DNA from: WHTX01 sp038255145
GTDB lineage: Bacteria > Actinomycetota > Acidimicrobiia > Acidimicrobiales > CAIXPF01
NCBI GenBank assembly: GCA_038255145.1
Contig: JBBSLP010000011.1
Coordinates: forward strand, 1-64,000
Reading direction: 5' to 3'
DNA length: 64,000 nucleotides
The notes under the pieces were generated by a model. It worked only from the letters and a program-made list of their open reading frames with translations. It was not told where the DNA came from and ran no database searches. Positions 38,634 to 48,218 of the stretch are shown one piece after another. Within the stretch, counting starts at the first letter, position 1; every line of letters starts with the position of its first letter. The translations under genes and the position numbers were made by a program.

Positions 38634-39197
38634 GTGGGCCAGTACCTGCCGATCATCGTGCTGCTCGTGCTGGCCACCCTGTTCGGCACCCTCAGCTTCA
38701 TGGCGTCCAAGCTGCTCGGTCCTCGCCGGGTGACCATGGCCAAGCTCGGGCCCTACGAGTCGGGCATCGTCCCCGGCAAGGCGCCGCCACAGCGCTTCCC
38801 GGTGCGCTTCTACCTGATCGCGATGATCTTCATCGTGTTCGACATCGAGATCATCTTCATCTACCCGTGGGCCATGATCCACGACGAGCTGGGCCTGTTC
38901 GGCCTGCTCACCATCGTGGTCTTCTCGGCGTCGGTGTTCGAGTCCTTCCTCTACCTGCTGTCCAAGGGTGCCCTCGAGTGGGGTCCCGTTCGGCGTGTGG
39001 CCACGCTCGACATGGTGGCGCCCGAGCGCACCACGCGCACCACGGTGCGCCGGGTGGGCACGACGGGGCGCTATTCGTCGGACGAGCGCCGTGTGCTGGC
39101 CGCGGCCGAGGCCCGCGATCCCGAGACGATCCGAGGCGGGTCGGGCGACGGCGACGACGGCGCCGGGCACCACGCCGCCGAAGTGGGAGCGCACTGA
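38634..39197 (+). CDS. nuoA: NADH-quinone oxidoreductase subunit A (locus 1)
   Basis: A 187-residue membrane subunit of complex I. Residues 1-120 are standard NuoA: three helices with the conserved KLGPYESGIVP loop and RFYLIAMIFIVFDIEIIFIYPWA. The C-terminus carries about 65 extra residues, basic then acidic and His-rich (GGSGDGDDGAGHHAAEVGAH), not found in typical NuoA of about 120 residues. It begins at GTG 38634, four nt after the preceding gene, and opens a complete 14-gene nuo run in canonical order. Confidence 0.95.
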   Translation: MGQYLPIIVLLVLATLFGTLSFMASKLLGPRRVTMAKLGPYESGIVPGKAPPQRFPVRFYLIAMIFIVFDIEIIFIYPWAMIHDELGLFGLLTIVVFSASVFESFLYLLSKGALEWGPVRRVATLDMVAPERTTRTTVRRVGTTGRYSSDERRVLAAAEARDPETIRGGSGDGDDGAGHHAAEVGAH

Positions 39198-39198
39198 C

Positions 39199-39870
39199 AT
39201 GGCCAAGCGCGGCACGCCCGACATCAGCGCCCCCCAGCCCGGCGCCGCTCCGACCCCCCCGGCAGCCAAGGTCAACTACGACCACTGGGGCATCAGCCCG
39301 GGCATCGAGGCCATCCGCGAGAACGTGATCGTGACCAAGCTGGGCGACATCGTCGCCCCCCTGGTCAACTGGTCGCGCTCCCGCAGCCTGTGGCCGGCGC
39401 AGTTCGGCCTGGCCTGCTGCGCCATCGAGATGATGGCCGCCGGCGGCGCCCACTACGACCTGGCCCGCTTCGGCATGGAGGTCTTCCGGGGTTCCCCCCG
39501 CCAGGCCGACCTCATGATCGTGGCCGGCCGGGTCTCGCAGAAGATGGCCCCCGTGCTCCGCCAGGTCTACGACCAGATGATGGAACCCAAGTGGGTGATA
39601 TCGATGGGCGTGTGTGCCTCCAGCGGTGGCATGTTCAACAACTACGCCCTGGTCCAGGGCGTCGACGAGATCGTTCCCGTGGACGTCTACACCCCGGGTT
39701 GTCCTCCGGGCCCCGAGACGTTGCTGCACTCCATCGTGACGCTGCGGGCCATGATCCTCAGCGGCGAGGTCGTCGAGCGTCGCAGCCAGACGGGCCGTGG
39801 CGCTCAGATCCACATCGAGCAGCGCGACGGCCAGGGCTCCTCGCCCGTGGTCCTCGGATCCCGGCGATGA
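39199..39870 (+). CDS. nuoB: NADH-quinone oxidoreductase subunit B (locus 1)
   Basis: A 223-residue peripheral subunit that holds cluster N2, the last iron-sulfur centre before quinone. Cys ligands are the adjacent C73-C74 (FGLACCAIEMM), C139 (SMGVCASSGG) and C168 (PGCPPGPE). It has a Pro/Ala-rich N-terminal extension of about 25 residues and a C-terminal tail compared with the second copy at 56557. ATG 39199 follows the nuoA stop by one base. It overlaps nuoC as ATGA. Confidence 0.95.
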   Translation: MAKRGTPDISAPQPGAAPTPPAAKVNYDHWGISPGIEAIRENVIVTKLGDIVAPLVNWSRSRSLWPAQFGLACCAIEMMAAGGAHYDLARFGMEVFRGSPRQADLMIVAGRVSQKMAPVLRQVYDQMMEPKWVISMGVCASSGGMFNNYALVQGVDEIVPVDVYTPGCPPGPETLLHSIVTLRAMILSGEVVERRSQTGRGAQIHIEQRDGQGSSPVVLGSRR

Positions 39871-40424
39871 GCGACCCCGGCACCACGGAGGACGCGGCGG
39901 GGTCAGCTGAGGTGGAACCCGCCGGGCCCGCCGAGCTCGAGGTCATCTCGACGCGCTACGGCGTTCCCGCCGAGCGGTTGCGGGGCCAACTGGTGCTGCA
40001 CCCGTCGCGCGACGTCTACCTCGACCTCGTGACCAGGTTGAAGGCCGATGGCTACCTCATGTGCATCGACCTCACCGCGGCGGACTACCTGACGCACGAA
40101 GGTCGGCGCGAGCTGCCCGCGGGCATCGACGCCGAGCGCTACGAGGTCGTGGCCAACCTGATCAACCACCGCGAGCGGTCCCGGGTGCGGTTGCGGGTCC
40201 AGGTGCCGGCCGATGACCCCCGCTGCCCGTCGCTGTGGTCCCTCTACGTCGGGGTCGAGAACCCCGAGCGCGAGGTCTTCGACATGTTCGGGATCGTCTT
40301 CGACGAGCACCCGGACATGACCCGCATCCTGATGCCCGAATCGTGGCAGGGTCACCCGCTGCGCAAGGACCATGCCGTCGGCAGGATCCCCGTGCAGTTC
40401 AAGGGCGCTCCCTCGGCCCGCTGA
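39867..40424 (+). CDS. nuoC: NADH-quinone oxidoreductase subunit C (locus 1)
   Basis: A 185-residue hydrophilic subunit of the 30-kDa type, part of the connecting module near the quinone site. The family signature is NPEREVFDMFGIVFDEHPDMTRILMP with PLRKDHAVGRIPVQF at the C-terminus. The first about 25 residues are an acidic, low-complexity leader. ATG 39867 overlaps the nuoB stop. NuoC and NuoD are separate proteins here, unlike the fused NuoCD of E. coli. Confidence 0.95.
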   Translation: MSDPGTTEDAAGSAEVEPAGPAELEVISTRYGVPAERLRGQLVLHPSRDVYLDLVTRLKADGYLMCIDLTAADYLTHEGRRELPAGIDAERYEVVANLINHRERSRVRLRVQVPADDPRCPSLWSLYVGVENPEREVFDMFGIVFDEHPDMTRILMPESWQGHPLRKDHAVGRIPVQFKGAPSAR

Positions 40425-40444
40425 CAGATCGTCGGGGTTCCGCA

Positions 40445-41734
40445 ATGGCCATCCTCCAGAGCAACGAAGGGCACGTCGACTACGCGGCGCGCCTACGCAG
40501 CGGTCGCGCCGTCCTGCGCATGTCCGAGGTCGCCGCCGCCGAGACCGGTGGGCACCTCGTCGGCGAAGACGACGAGACGATGCTCATCAACATGGGCCCC
40601 CAGCACCCCTCGACCCACGGGGTGCTCCGGCTCATGCTCGAGATGCGCGGCGAGCAGATCGTCCGCTCCAAGCCCATCATCGGCTACCTGCACACGGGCA
40701 TGGAGAAGACGGGTGAGAACCTCACCTACCTCCAGGGCCCGACCAACGTCACCCGCATGGACTACGCCGCGCCGCTCTTCAACGAGCTGGTGTTCTCCCT
40801 GGCCACCGAGAAGCTCCTCGGCGTCGAGGTGCCGGCGCGGGCGACGTGGATCCGCATGATGATGTGCGAGCTCAACCGCATCGCCTCCCACCTGCTCTTC
40901 CAGGCCACCAACGGCATGGACATGGGCGCCGTGGGCATGATGCTCTACGGCTGGCGCGACCGCGAGGTGTGCCTGCGCATCCTCGAGAAGATCACCGGCT
41001 TGCGCATGAACCACAACTACATCCGCCCCGGCGGTGTGGCTGCGGACCTGCCCGATGGCTGGCAGCACGACATCCTCTCCTTCCTCGATGCCCTGCCCGG
41101 CCACCTCGAGGAGTACGAGGTCCTGCTCACCGGACAGCCCATCTGGCGTGAGCGGCTCCAGGGCGTGGGTGTGATCACCGCCGAGGAGGCCATCGACCTC
41201 AGCGCCACCGGCCCCATCCTGCGCTCCACCGGCTACGACTGGGACCTGCGGCGGGACGAGCCCTACCTGGCCTACGACGAGGTCGACTTCGACGTCGTCG
41301 TGGGTACCTTCGGCGACTGCTTCGATCGCTACGCCATCCGCCTGGAGGAGATCCGCCAGTCCATGCGCATCGTGCGCCAGTGCGTCGAGCGCATGCCCAA
41401 GGGGGACTACCGGGTCCAGGACAAGAAGGTCACCCCCCCGCCCCGGGCCCGCATCGATGAGTCGATGGAGGCCCTGATCCACCACTTCAAGATCTTCACC
41501 GAGGGTTACAAGGTGCCCGAGGGCGAGGTCTACGTGGCGGTCGAGGGCCCCAGGGGGGAGACGGGCTGCTACATGGTGTCCGACGGCTCGTCCAAGCCCT
41601 ACCGCATGCATATCCGGGCGCCAAGCTTCTACAACCTGCAGTGCCTGCCCCACATGATGGCGGACGGGCTCATCGCCGACACCGTGGCCGTCATCTCCTC
41701 GGTCGACCCGATCATGGGCGACGTCGATCGATGA
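40445..41734 (+). CDS. nuoD: NADH-quinone oxidoreductase subunit D (locus 1)
   Basis: A 429-residue 49-kDa-type subunit that forms the quinone-binding chamber with NuoB. The INMGPQHPSTHGVLRLMLEM motif with the quinone-head His, the GYLHTGMEK segment, and the C-terminal SFYNLQCLPHMMADGLIADTVAVISSVDPIMGDVDR are all conserved. ATG 40445 is chosen; the first 45 residues are a leader before the conserved core. After its stop, three ATGAGCAG direct repeats occur in the 69-bp gap to nuoE. Confidence 0.95.
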   Translation: MAILQSNEGHVDYAARLRSGRAVLRMSEVAAAETGGHLVGEDDETMLINMGPQHPSTHGVLRLMLEMRGEQIVRSKPIIGYLHTGMEKTGENLTYLQGPTNVTRMDYAAPLFNELVFSLATEKLLGVEVPARATWIRMMMCELNRIASHLLFQATNGMDMGAVGMMLYGWRDREVCLRILEKITGLRMNHNYIRPGGVAADLPDGWQHDILSFLDALPGHLEEYEVLLTGQPIWRERLQGVGVITAEEAIDLSATGPILRSTGYDWDLRRDEPYLAYDEVDFDVVVGTFGDCFDRYAIRLEEIRQSMRIVRQCVERMPKGDYRVQDKKVTPPPRARIDESMEALIHHFKIFTEGYKVPEGEVYVAVEGPRGETGCYMVSDGSSKPYRMHIRAPSFYNLQCLPHMMADGLIADTVAVISSVDPIMGDVDR

Positions 41735-41803
41735 GCAGTGGACAGATGAGCAGCCGATCGATGAGCAGCCTGCCCCCCGTCGCCGGCCGAGGAACGTTCT
41801 GAC

Positions 41804-42463
41804 ATGGCCCGATTCGCTCCCGACACCCTGGCCACGGCGCTGGAGATCATCTCCCGCTACCCCGTGCCCAAGTCGGCCGTGATCCCCCTGTGCCACCTGG
41901 CCCAGGAACAGGACGGCTGGCTGACCCCCGAGGCCATGACCCACATCGCCGAGCTGGTGGGCGTCGAGTCGGCCGAGGTCCTGGGCACGGCCAGCTTCTA
42001 CGAGATGCTCAAGCTCGAGCCCGTGGGCCGGTACCTGGTCAACATCTGCACCCAGCTGCCGTGCATGTTGCTGGGCGCCGACGAACTGCTCGAGCACGCC
42101 GCCCACACCCTGGGCATCCACCCCGGCCAGACCACGGCCGACGGGGTGTTCACCCTCGAGGGTGCCGAGTGCCAGGCCGCGTGCACCGAGGCACCGTGCC
42201 TGCAGGTCAACTACCGGTACTTCCACCGGGTGACCCACGACGAGGTCGACCAGATCGTGGCCGACCTGCGGGCGACGGGGCGCACGACGGTGCCGACGAA
42301 GAGCGGGGACACCGGCGACATCCCGCCCCATGGCACCCTGGCCCGCATCCGGCAGCACATCCCCGCCGACACCCGGGCCGGCAACGCCCTACCGAACCGC
42401 AACATCGAGCCGGCCTGGCTCTCGCCCCCCGAGCCGGCCGCGAACACGACGGGAGGGAGCTGA
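41804..42463 (+). CDS. nuoE: NADH-quinone oxidoreductase subunit E (locus 1)
   Basis: A 219-residue thioredoxin-like subunit of the NADH-oxidising module, carrying [2Fe-2S] cluster N1a. Ligands are C82 and C87 (ICTQLPC) and C123 and C127 (GAECQAAC). The C-terminal 50 residues are a Pro/Thr-rich tail with LARIRQHIPADTRAGNALP. It overlaps nuoF as TGATG. There is no counterpart in the second nuo locus. Confidence 0.95.
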   Translation: MARFAPDTLATALEIISRYPVPKSAVIPLCHLAQEQDGWLTPEAMTHIAELVGVESAEVLGTASFYEMLKLEPVGRYLVNICTQLPCMLLGADELLEHAAHTLGIHPGQTTADGVFTLEGAECQAACTEAPCLQVNYRYFHRVTHDEVDQIVADLRATGRTTVPTKSGDTGDIPPHGTLARIRQHIPADTRAGNALPNRNIEPAWLSPPEPAANTTGGS

Positions 42464-43857
42464 TGGCACCGCCCGTCGTCAAGCTGCTGAGCAGCCGTTG
42501 GGACGATCCCAACAGCCACACCCTGGACAGCTACCGCGATGCCGGTGGCTATGTGGCCCTGCGCAAGGCACTCACCTCGACGCCCACCGAGCTCCACGAC
42601 CTGGTCAAGAGGGCGACCCTGCTGGGTCGCGGTGGCGCGGGGTTCCCCGCCGGCATCAAGTGGGGCTTCACCCCGCCGGGCAAGTTCCCCCGCTACCTGG
42701 TGGTCAACGGTGACGAGTCCGAGGTGGGCACCTACAAGGACCGTCCCCTCATGGAGCGCGAGCCCCACCAGCTCATCGAGGGCTGCATCATCGCCTGCTA
42801 CGCCGCGGGGCTGTCGCAGTGCTTCCTCTACGTGCGGGGCGAGATGGCCCTGGCCCAGGAGCGCATCGCCGGCGCCCTCAACGAGGCCTACGCCGCCGGC
42901 TTCATCGGCAAGGACATCCTGGGCTCGAACTTCAGCGTCGACATCTGCCTCCATTGGGGGGCGGGTGCCTACATCGTGGGCGAGGAGACCGCGCTCATCG
43001 AGTCCCTGGAGGGCAACCGGGGCATGCCCCGGCTCAAGCCGCCGTACTTCCCCGCCGCCATCGGCCTCTACGGACAGCCCACCATCGTCAACAACATCGA
43101 GACGCTGTCCAACCTGCCCTGGCTGATCAACAACGGGGTCGACGCCTACAAGCAGTACGGCTCGGAGACCTCGCCCGGCACCCGGCTCTTCGCCATCTCC
43201 GGCCACGTGAACCGGCCGGGGATCTACGAGGTCCAGCAGGGCATCACCACCTTCCGGGACCTCATCTACGACGACGAGTTCTGCCAGGGCATCCGCGGCG
43301 GGCGCGAGCTGAAGATGTTCATCCCCGGCGGCGGATCGGCCCCGTGGTTCTTCCCCGAGCACGTCGACCTCCCCCTCGAGGCCCGTCCCGTGGGTGCGGC
43401 CGGCTCCATGCTCGGCTCGGGCGCCATCGTGATCATGGACGACACCGTGGACGCCGTGGCCGCCTGCCTGCGCATCGTGCGCTTCTTCGCCGGTGAGTCC
43501 TGCGGCAAGTGCACCCCGTGCCGTGAGGGCACGTCGTGGCTCGAGACCATCCTGCGCCGCATCCTCGACGGCCAGGGTCGGCCCGAGGACATCGACGCCC
43601 TGATGGACATCGGCGACAACATCAGCCCCGGGCCCTATCCGGCCGCCTCCTTCGAGGCCGAGGGCCTGGCGGCGGTGCCCTTCCCGCCGAAGCAGACCAC
43701 CATCTGCCCCCTCGGCCCCTCCGCCGTCGCCCCCATCGTGTCCACGGTGCGTCGCTTCCGCCACGAGTTCGAGGCCAAGATCACCCGCCGCCGCTCCATC
43801 CCCGTGACCTCGCTGTCGGTGGGCGGATCCCCCCTGGAGGCTGCCACCCATGCCTGA
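42463..43857 (+). CDS. nuoF: NADH-quinone oxidoreductase subunit F (locus 1)
   Basis: A 464-residue subunit that binds NADH and FMN and holds cluster N3. The NADH site is GRGGAGFPAGIKWGF; the FMN region includes NGDESEVGTYKDRPLM. Cluster ligands C347, C350 and C353 (ESCGKCTPCREG) and C415 (TTICPLGPSA) are present. The segment between the third and fourth Cys is about 20 residues longer than in classical NuoF and is Pro/Ala-rich, probably a lineage feature. Its 3' end overlaps the nuoG start by 8 nt. Absent from the second locus. Confidence 0.95.
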   Translation: MAPPVVKLLSSRWDDPNSHTLDSYRDAGGYVALRKALTSTPTELHDLVKRATLLGRGGAGFPAGIKWGFTPPGKFPRYLVVNGDESEVGTYKDRPLMEREPHQLIEGCIIACYAAGLSQCFLYVRGEMALAQERIAGALNEAYAAGFIGKDILGSNFSVDICLHWGAGAYIVGEETALIESLEGNRGMPRLKPPYFPAAIGLYGQPTIVNNIETLSNLPWLINNGVDAYKQYGSETSPGTRLFAISGHVNRPGIYEVQQGITTFRDLIYDDEFCQGIRGGRELKMFIPGGGSAPWFFPEHVDLPLEARPVGAAGSMLGSGAIVIMDDTVDAVAACLRIVRFFAGESCGKCTPCREGTSWLETILRRILDGQGRPEDIDALMDIGDNISPGPYPAASFEAEGLAAVPFPPKQTTICPLGPSAVAPIVSTVRRFRHEFEAKITRRRSIPVTSLSVGGSPLEAATHA

Positions 43858-46297
43858 GGCCAGCCCCGACGCCGCCCCCGAGGCGCCGCCCGGCGTGCCC
43901 GTCACCATCGACGGCAAGGAACTGCTCGCCAAGCCCGGTGAGCTGCTCATCGCCGCCGCCGAACGCCACGGCGTCTACATCCCCCGGTTCTGCTATCACC
44001 CCCGCATGGCCCCCGTGGGCATGTGCCGCATGTGCCTGGTCGAGGTCGACACCGGCCGCGGCCCCGCCCTGCAGCCCTCGTGCATGCTCACCGTGGCCGA
44101 GGGCATGAAGGTCGACACCCTGTCCGAGCGCACCAAGAAGGCGCAGGAAGGGATCCTCGAGTTCCTGCTCATCAACCACCCCCTCGACTGCCCGGTCTGC
44201 GACAAGGGCGGCGAGTGCCCCCTGCAGGACCAGACGCTCGCCTACGGGCCCGGGGAGAGCCGTTTCGTCGAGGAGAAGCGGCACTACCGCAAGCCCATCC
44301 CCATCTCCGACCTCGTCTTGCTCGACCGTGAGCGCTGCATCCTGTGCGACCGCTGCACGCGCTTCGCCAAGGACGTCGCCGGCGACCCCCTCATCCACTT
44401 CATCGGCCGGGGGGCGTCGACGCAGGTCAACACCTTCCCCGACCTCCCCTTCAGCTCGTACTTCTCGGGAAACACCGTGGAGATCTGCCCGGTGGGGGCG
44501 TTGACGGCCAAGCCCTACCGCTTCCGGGCCCGCCCCTGGGACCTCGAAGAGGTCGAGTCCACCTGCCAGGGCTGCGCCGTGGGCTGTTCCATCACCGTGC
44601 AGTCGTCCCGCAACCGGGTGCTGCGGTACATGGGCGTGGACAACGACGCCACCAACTGGGGCTGGCTGTGCGACCGGGGCCGCTTCGGCTTCGAGGCCGT
44701 CAACAGCGAGGACCGCCTCGGTTCCCCCCTCGTCCGCCGGGGCGGCCAGCTCGAGCAGGGCCAGTGGTCCCAGGCCCTGGCCCAGGCCGCGGCCGCCATC
44801 AGCTCGGCCCTCGATGACGGCGGCCCCACCACCATCGGGGTCATCGGCGGAGCCCGGCTGACCAACGAGAGCCAGTACGCCTGGGCCCGTCTGCTCAAGG
44901 GCGTCATCGGCACGGACAACGTCGATGCCCAGCTCGGTGACGGCCTGCCCGCCGAGCTCGTGCTCGGTCTGCCCCGGGCCACCATCAACGACGCCTGCAC
45001 CCCGGGTGGCACCATCATCGTCATGGGGCCCGACCCCAAGGAGCGGCTCGGCGCGCTCTACCTGCGCCTGCGCCACGCCATCGTCAACGACCACGCCCGC
45101 CTCATCGAGGTCGGCCACTCACCCAGCGGCTTGTCCCACCTGGCCACGGCCACGCTCCTGGGTCAGCCCGGCGAGCTGGCCAGCCTGGCCGCCAGCCTGG
45201 TGGGCGACGGCGAGCACGCCGGCCTGATCGGCGACGGGCCCGTCACCGTCATCCTCGGTCGTCCCGCCCTGACCAGCGACCCCCTCGACGTGGCCGCCGC
45301 CGCCACCACGCTGGCTGCCGCCCTGCCCGAGGCCCGCTTCCTGGGCGCCCTGAGCCGGGCCAACGTCTTCGGTGCCCTCGACATGGGCCTGGCCCCGGGC
45401 CTGCTGCCCGGCCGGGTCGACCTCGACGGCGGCCGCGACACCTTCACCAGCGCCTGGGGCGCGGTGCCTGCGGCCAAGGGCCTCGACACCGCCGGCGTCC
45501 TCGCCGCCGCCGCCGACGGGCGACTGTCGGTGCTGGTCCTGCTGGGGGCCGATCCCGTGGCCGACTTCCCCGACCGGGCCCTGGCCGAGGCCGCCCTGGC
45601 CGGAGCGGGCACGGTCATCGCCATCGACCAGTTCCTCACGCCGTCGTCCTCGGCCGCCCACATCGTCTTCCCCGCCGCGGGCATGGCCGAGGTGTCGGGC
45701 AGCACCACCAACATCGAGGGTCGGGTCCTCCCCGTCGCCCAGAAGGTGACGCCGCCGGGCACGGCCCGCTCCGACTGGATGATCGCCGCCGAGCTGTCCC
45801 GTCGCCTCGGTCATGACCTGGGCCTCGAGACCCTCGAGGGCATCTGGGACGAGATCCGCACCGTGTCCGCCCCCCACGCCGCCATCGAGCGTCCCGGACG
45901 CGACGGCACCCTGGCCGTGGGCTCGTCGCTCACCGCGCCGACGACCACGGCGCCGACCGTGGCCCCGCCCGAGCCGGCCACGCTGCGGCTGGTCGTGCGG
46001 CGCACCATGTACGACGCCGCCACCCTCACCGCCCACTCGCCGTCGTTGGCCGGGCTGACCCCCGAGGCCGTGGTGCGCCTCCATCCCGAGGACTTCGCCC
46101 GGCTGGGCGTGGCCGAGGGTGCCCCGGTGCGTCTGACGTCGGTGGCGACGGGGGCCGACGTGCAGTTGGCCGCCCGGGCCGACACCGGCGTGCCCAGGGG
46201 CGCGGCGGTGGCCGTGGCCAACCTCCCCGGCATCGAGCTCAACCGCCTGCTCGTCGCAGGCGCCCCCGTCACCGACATCAGGGTGGACAGGATCTGA
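43850..46297 (+). CDS. nuoG: NADH-quinone oxidoreductase subunit G (locus 1)
   Basis: An 815-residue subunit forming the electron wire of the N-module. In order: the [2Fe-2S] N1b motif (FCYHPRMAPVGMCRMC then SCM), the N5 His/Cys motif HPLDCPVCDKGGECPLQD, N4 (CILCDRCTRF with ICPVGAL), and the extra N7 cluster (CQGCAVGCS with LCDRGRF) found in a subset of bacteria. The long C-terminal part is a molybdopterin oxidoreductase-like fold without cofactor role. ATG 43850 overlaps nuoF. Absent from the second locus. Confidence 0.95.
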   Translation: MPEASPDAAPEAPPGVPVTIDGKELLAKPGELLIAAAERHGVYIPRFCYHPRMAPVGMCRMCLVEVDTGRGPALQPSCMLTVAEGMKVDTLSERTKKAQEGILEFLLINHPLDCPVCDKGGECPLQDQTLAYGPGESRFVEEKRHYRKPIPISDLVLLDRERCILCDRCTRFAKDVAGDPLIHFIGRGASTQVNTFPDLPFSSYFSGNTVEICPVGALTAKPYRFRARPWDLEEVESTCQGCAVGCSITVQSSRNRVLRYMGVDNDATNWGWLCDRGRFGFEAVNSEDRLGSPLVRRGGQLEQGQWSQALAQAAAAISSALDDGGPTTIGVIGGARLTNESQYAWARLLKGVIGTDNVDAQLGDGLPAELVLGLPRATINDACTPGGTIIVMGPDPKERLGALYLRLRHAIVNDHARLIEVGHSPSGLSHLATATLLGQPGELASLAASLVGDGEHAGLIGDGPVTVILGRPALTSDPLDVAAAATTLAAALPEARFLGALSRANVFGALDMGLAPGLLPGRVDLDGGRDTFTSAWGAVPAAKGLDTAGVLAAAADGRLSVLVLLGADPVADFPDRALAEAALAGAGTVIAIDQFLTPSSSAAHIVFPAAGMAEVSGSTTNIEGRVLPVAQKVTPPGTARSDWMIAAELSRRLGHDLGLETLEGIWDEIRTVSAPHAAIERPGRDGTLAVGSSLTAPTTTAPTVAPPEPATLRLVVRRTMYDAATLTAHSPSLAGLTPEAVVRLHPEDFARLGVAEGAPVRLTSVATGADVQLAARADTGVPRGAAVAVANLPGIELNRLLVAGAPVTDIRVDRI

Positions 46298-47538
46298 TGG
46301 GCGATCCCCTCCTCGCAGGTCACGTCGACCTGGCGATCTTCCTCATCGTGGCGCTGAAGGCCCTGGTGGCCTTCGTGTTCCTCCTCATCGCCGTCATGCT
46401 GATGGTGTGGTTCGAGCGCAAGATCATCTCGGACATGCAGCACCGCATCGGTCCCAACCAGGCCGGACCGTGGGGCATCCTGCAGACCTTGGCCGACGGC
46501 ACCAAGCTCTTCTTCAAGGAGGACCTGCTGCCCCAGCAGGCCGAGCGGCGGGTGTTCCGGCGGGCCCCCCTGCTCATGTTGGTGCCGGCCTACCTGATCT
46601 TCGCCCTGATCCCCATCGGGGGGAACTTCTCCGATGGGGACGGCACGGTCGAGCTCTTCGGCCATCGCACCTACCTGCAGCTGGCCGACCCCCCCGTGGG
46701 CATCCTGTTCTTCATCGCCATGTCGGCCATCGCCGTGTACGGCATCATGCTGGCCGGCTGGTCCTCGGGCTCGAAGTACCCCCTGTTGGCCTCGGTGCGG
46801 GCCTCGGCCCAGATGGTCTCCTACGAGGCGGCCCTGGGCCTGTCCATCGCCGCAGTGATCCTGGTCAGCGGGGCCATCTCCACCCACGACATCGTGATGG
46901 TGCAGGCCGGGGACGGCTTCGGCGGCTTCGTGCCCAACTGGAACGTGTTCGTGGCCGGCTTCGTGCCCGCGGCCATCTTCCTCATCGCCGGGGCGGCCGA
47001 GGCCCACCGACCCCCCTTCGACCTCACCGAAGCCGAGCAGGAGCTGGTCGGCGGCTACAACACCGAGTACAGCTCGGTGCGGTTCGCCCTGTTCTACCTG
47101 GCCGAGTTCATGGGCACGATCACCATGTCGGCCATCATGGTGACCCTGTTCTTCGGGGGCCCGTCCGGCCCCATCCTCACCGACACCCTCGGCTTCGTGT
47201 GGCCCATCCTGTGGTTCTTCCTGAAGCTCGTGGTCTTCCTCTTCATCTTCGTGTGGCTGCGGGGCACCCTGCCCCGCCTGCGCTACGACCAGCTGATGGA
47301 CCTGGGGTGGAAGCGACTGATCCCGGCCTCGCTGGGCTGGTTCCTCTTCCTGGGCACGATCCGCGTGGCCAACAGCTCCGGGTGGAGCACGGGCAAGGTC
47401 ATCGCCGCCTGGGTCATCGCCCTCGCGGTCCTGCTGGCGGCCTTCGGCCTGCTGGTCCTTTCCCTCCGTGCCGCGGCACGGACCCGAACCGGTGACGGTG
47501 TCATCGGCGAGGACGAGTACGGGGAGTTGGCGATCTGA
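46297..47538 (+). CDS. nuoH: NADH-quinone oxidoreductase subunit H (locus 1)
   Basis: A 413-residue membrane subunit at the interface of the quinone chamber and proton pumps. Characteristic motifs are ERKIISDMQHRIGPNQAGPWG, the acidic loop EAHRPPFDLTEAEQELVGGYNTEYS and RGTLPRLRYDQLMDLGWKRLIP. About eight transmembrane helices. The C-terminus extends by about 40 residues compared with the second copy. ATG overlaps the nuoG stop as TGATG, and its stop overlaps nuoI. Confidence 0.95.
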   Translation: MGDPLLAGHVDLAIFLIVALKALVAFVFLLIAVMLMVWFERKIISDMQHRIGPNQAGPWGILQTLADGTKLFFKEDLLPQQAERRVFRRAPLLMLVPAYLIFALIPIGGNFSDGDGTVELFGHRTYLQLADPPVGILFFIAMSAIAVYGIMLAGWSSGSKYPLLASVRASAQMVSYEAALGLSIAAVILVSGAISTHDIVMVQAGDGFGGFVPNWNVFVAGFVPAAIFLIAGAAEAHRPPFDLTEAEQELVGGYNTEYSSVRFALFYLAEFMGTITMSAIMVTLFFGGPSGPILTDTLGFVWPILWFFLKLVVFLFIFVWLRGTLPRLRYDQLMDLGWKRLIPASLGWFLFLGTIRVANSSGWSTGKVIAAWVIALAVLLAAFGLLVLSLRAAARTRTGDGVIGEDEYGELAI

Positions 47539-48218
47539 TGGGTCTGCTCGACGGCTTCGGCATCACCGGCAAGAAGTTCGCCAAGGGCTTCTTCGGTGGC
47601 GACATCGACACGGTCAGCTACCCCGCCCACAAGCGGGAGAAGGCGCTGCGGGCCCACGGCCGCCACGTCCTCAACCGCTATGAGGACGGGATGGAGAAGT
47701 GCATCGGTTGCGAGCTCTGCGCCGGTGTCTGCCCGGCGCAGTGCATCTACGTGCGGGGTCAGGACAACCCCCCCGAGGACCCCGTCTCCCCCGGCGAGCG
47801 CTTCGGGTTCGTCTACGAGATCAACTACCTGCGTTGCATCCACTGCGACCTGTGCGTCGAGGCCTGCCCCACCGAGGCCATCACCGAGACCAAGCTGTTC
47901 GAGTTCAGCTTCACCAACCGCGAGGACGCCATCTACACCAAGGCCGAACTGCTGGTCGGTGACGACGGCAAGCCCCAGCACCTGCCCTGGGAGGACTGGC
48001 GCGAGGGCGAGGACCTCGACACCTCGGCGTGGATGCGGGCCACGGCCCCATCCGGGGACGCCGACTACGAGGGTCGGGCCTCGTGGTCGGGCGAGCTCGG
48101 CTACGGCGTGCGCCCGCCCGAAGCGGGCCAGAGCGCCGATGTCGCCCCGACGCCGGCCGCGGTCGAGGGCGGGTCCGGCTCGACGAGCGGTTCCGGTCAT
48201 GGGGGAGGTCACCACTGA
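47538..48218 (+). CDS. nuoI: NADH-quinone oxidoreductase subunit I (locus 1)
   Basis: A 226-residue peripheral subunit with clusters N6a and N6b: CIGCELCAGVCPAQC and CIHCDLCVEACP. The N-terminal amphipathic helix anchors it to the membrane arm. The C-terminus has about 50 extra low-complexity residues ending in a Gly/Ser/His-rich tail (SGSGHGGGHH) absent from the second copy. Overlaps both neighbours as TGATG. Confidence 0.95.
   Translation: MGLLDGFGITGKKFAKGFFGGDIDTVSYPAHKREKALRAHGRHVLNRYEDGMEKCIGCELCAGVCPAQCIYVRGQDNPPEDPVSPGERFGFVYEINYLRCIHCDLCVEACPTEAITETKLFEFSFTNREDAIYTKAELLVGDDGKPQHLPWEDWREGEDLDTSAWMRATAPSGDADYEGRASWSGELGYGVRPPEAGQSADVAPTPAAVEGGSGSTSGSGHGGGHH

Noticed and set aside
40493..42358. 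621-codon minus-strand frame opposite nuoD and nuoE
   Set aside because: Low-complexity antisense shadow of well-supported complex I genes. The same applies to the long minus-strand frames at 15109-16905, 27930-29573, 49009-51543 and 61454-63712.
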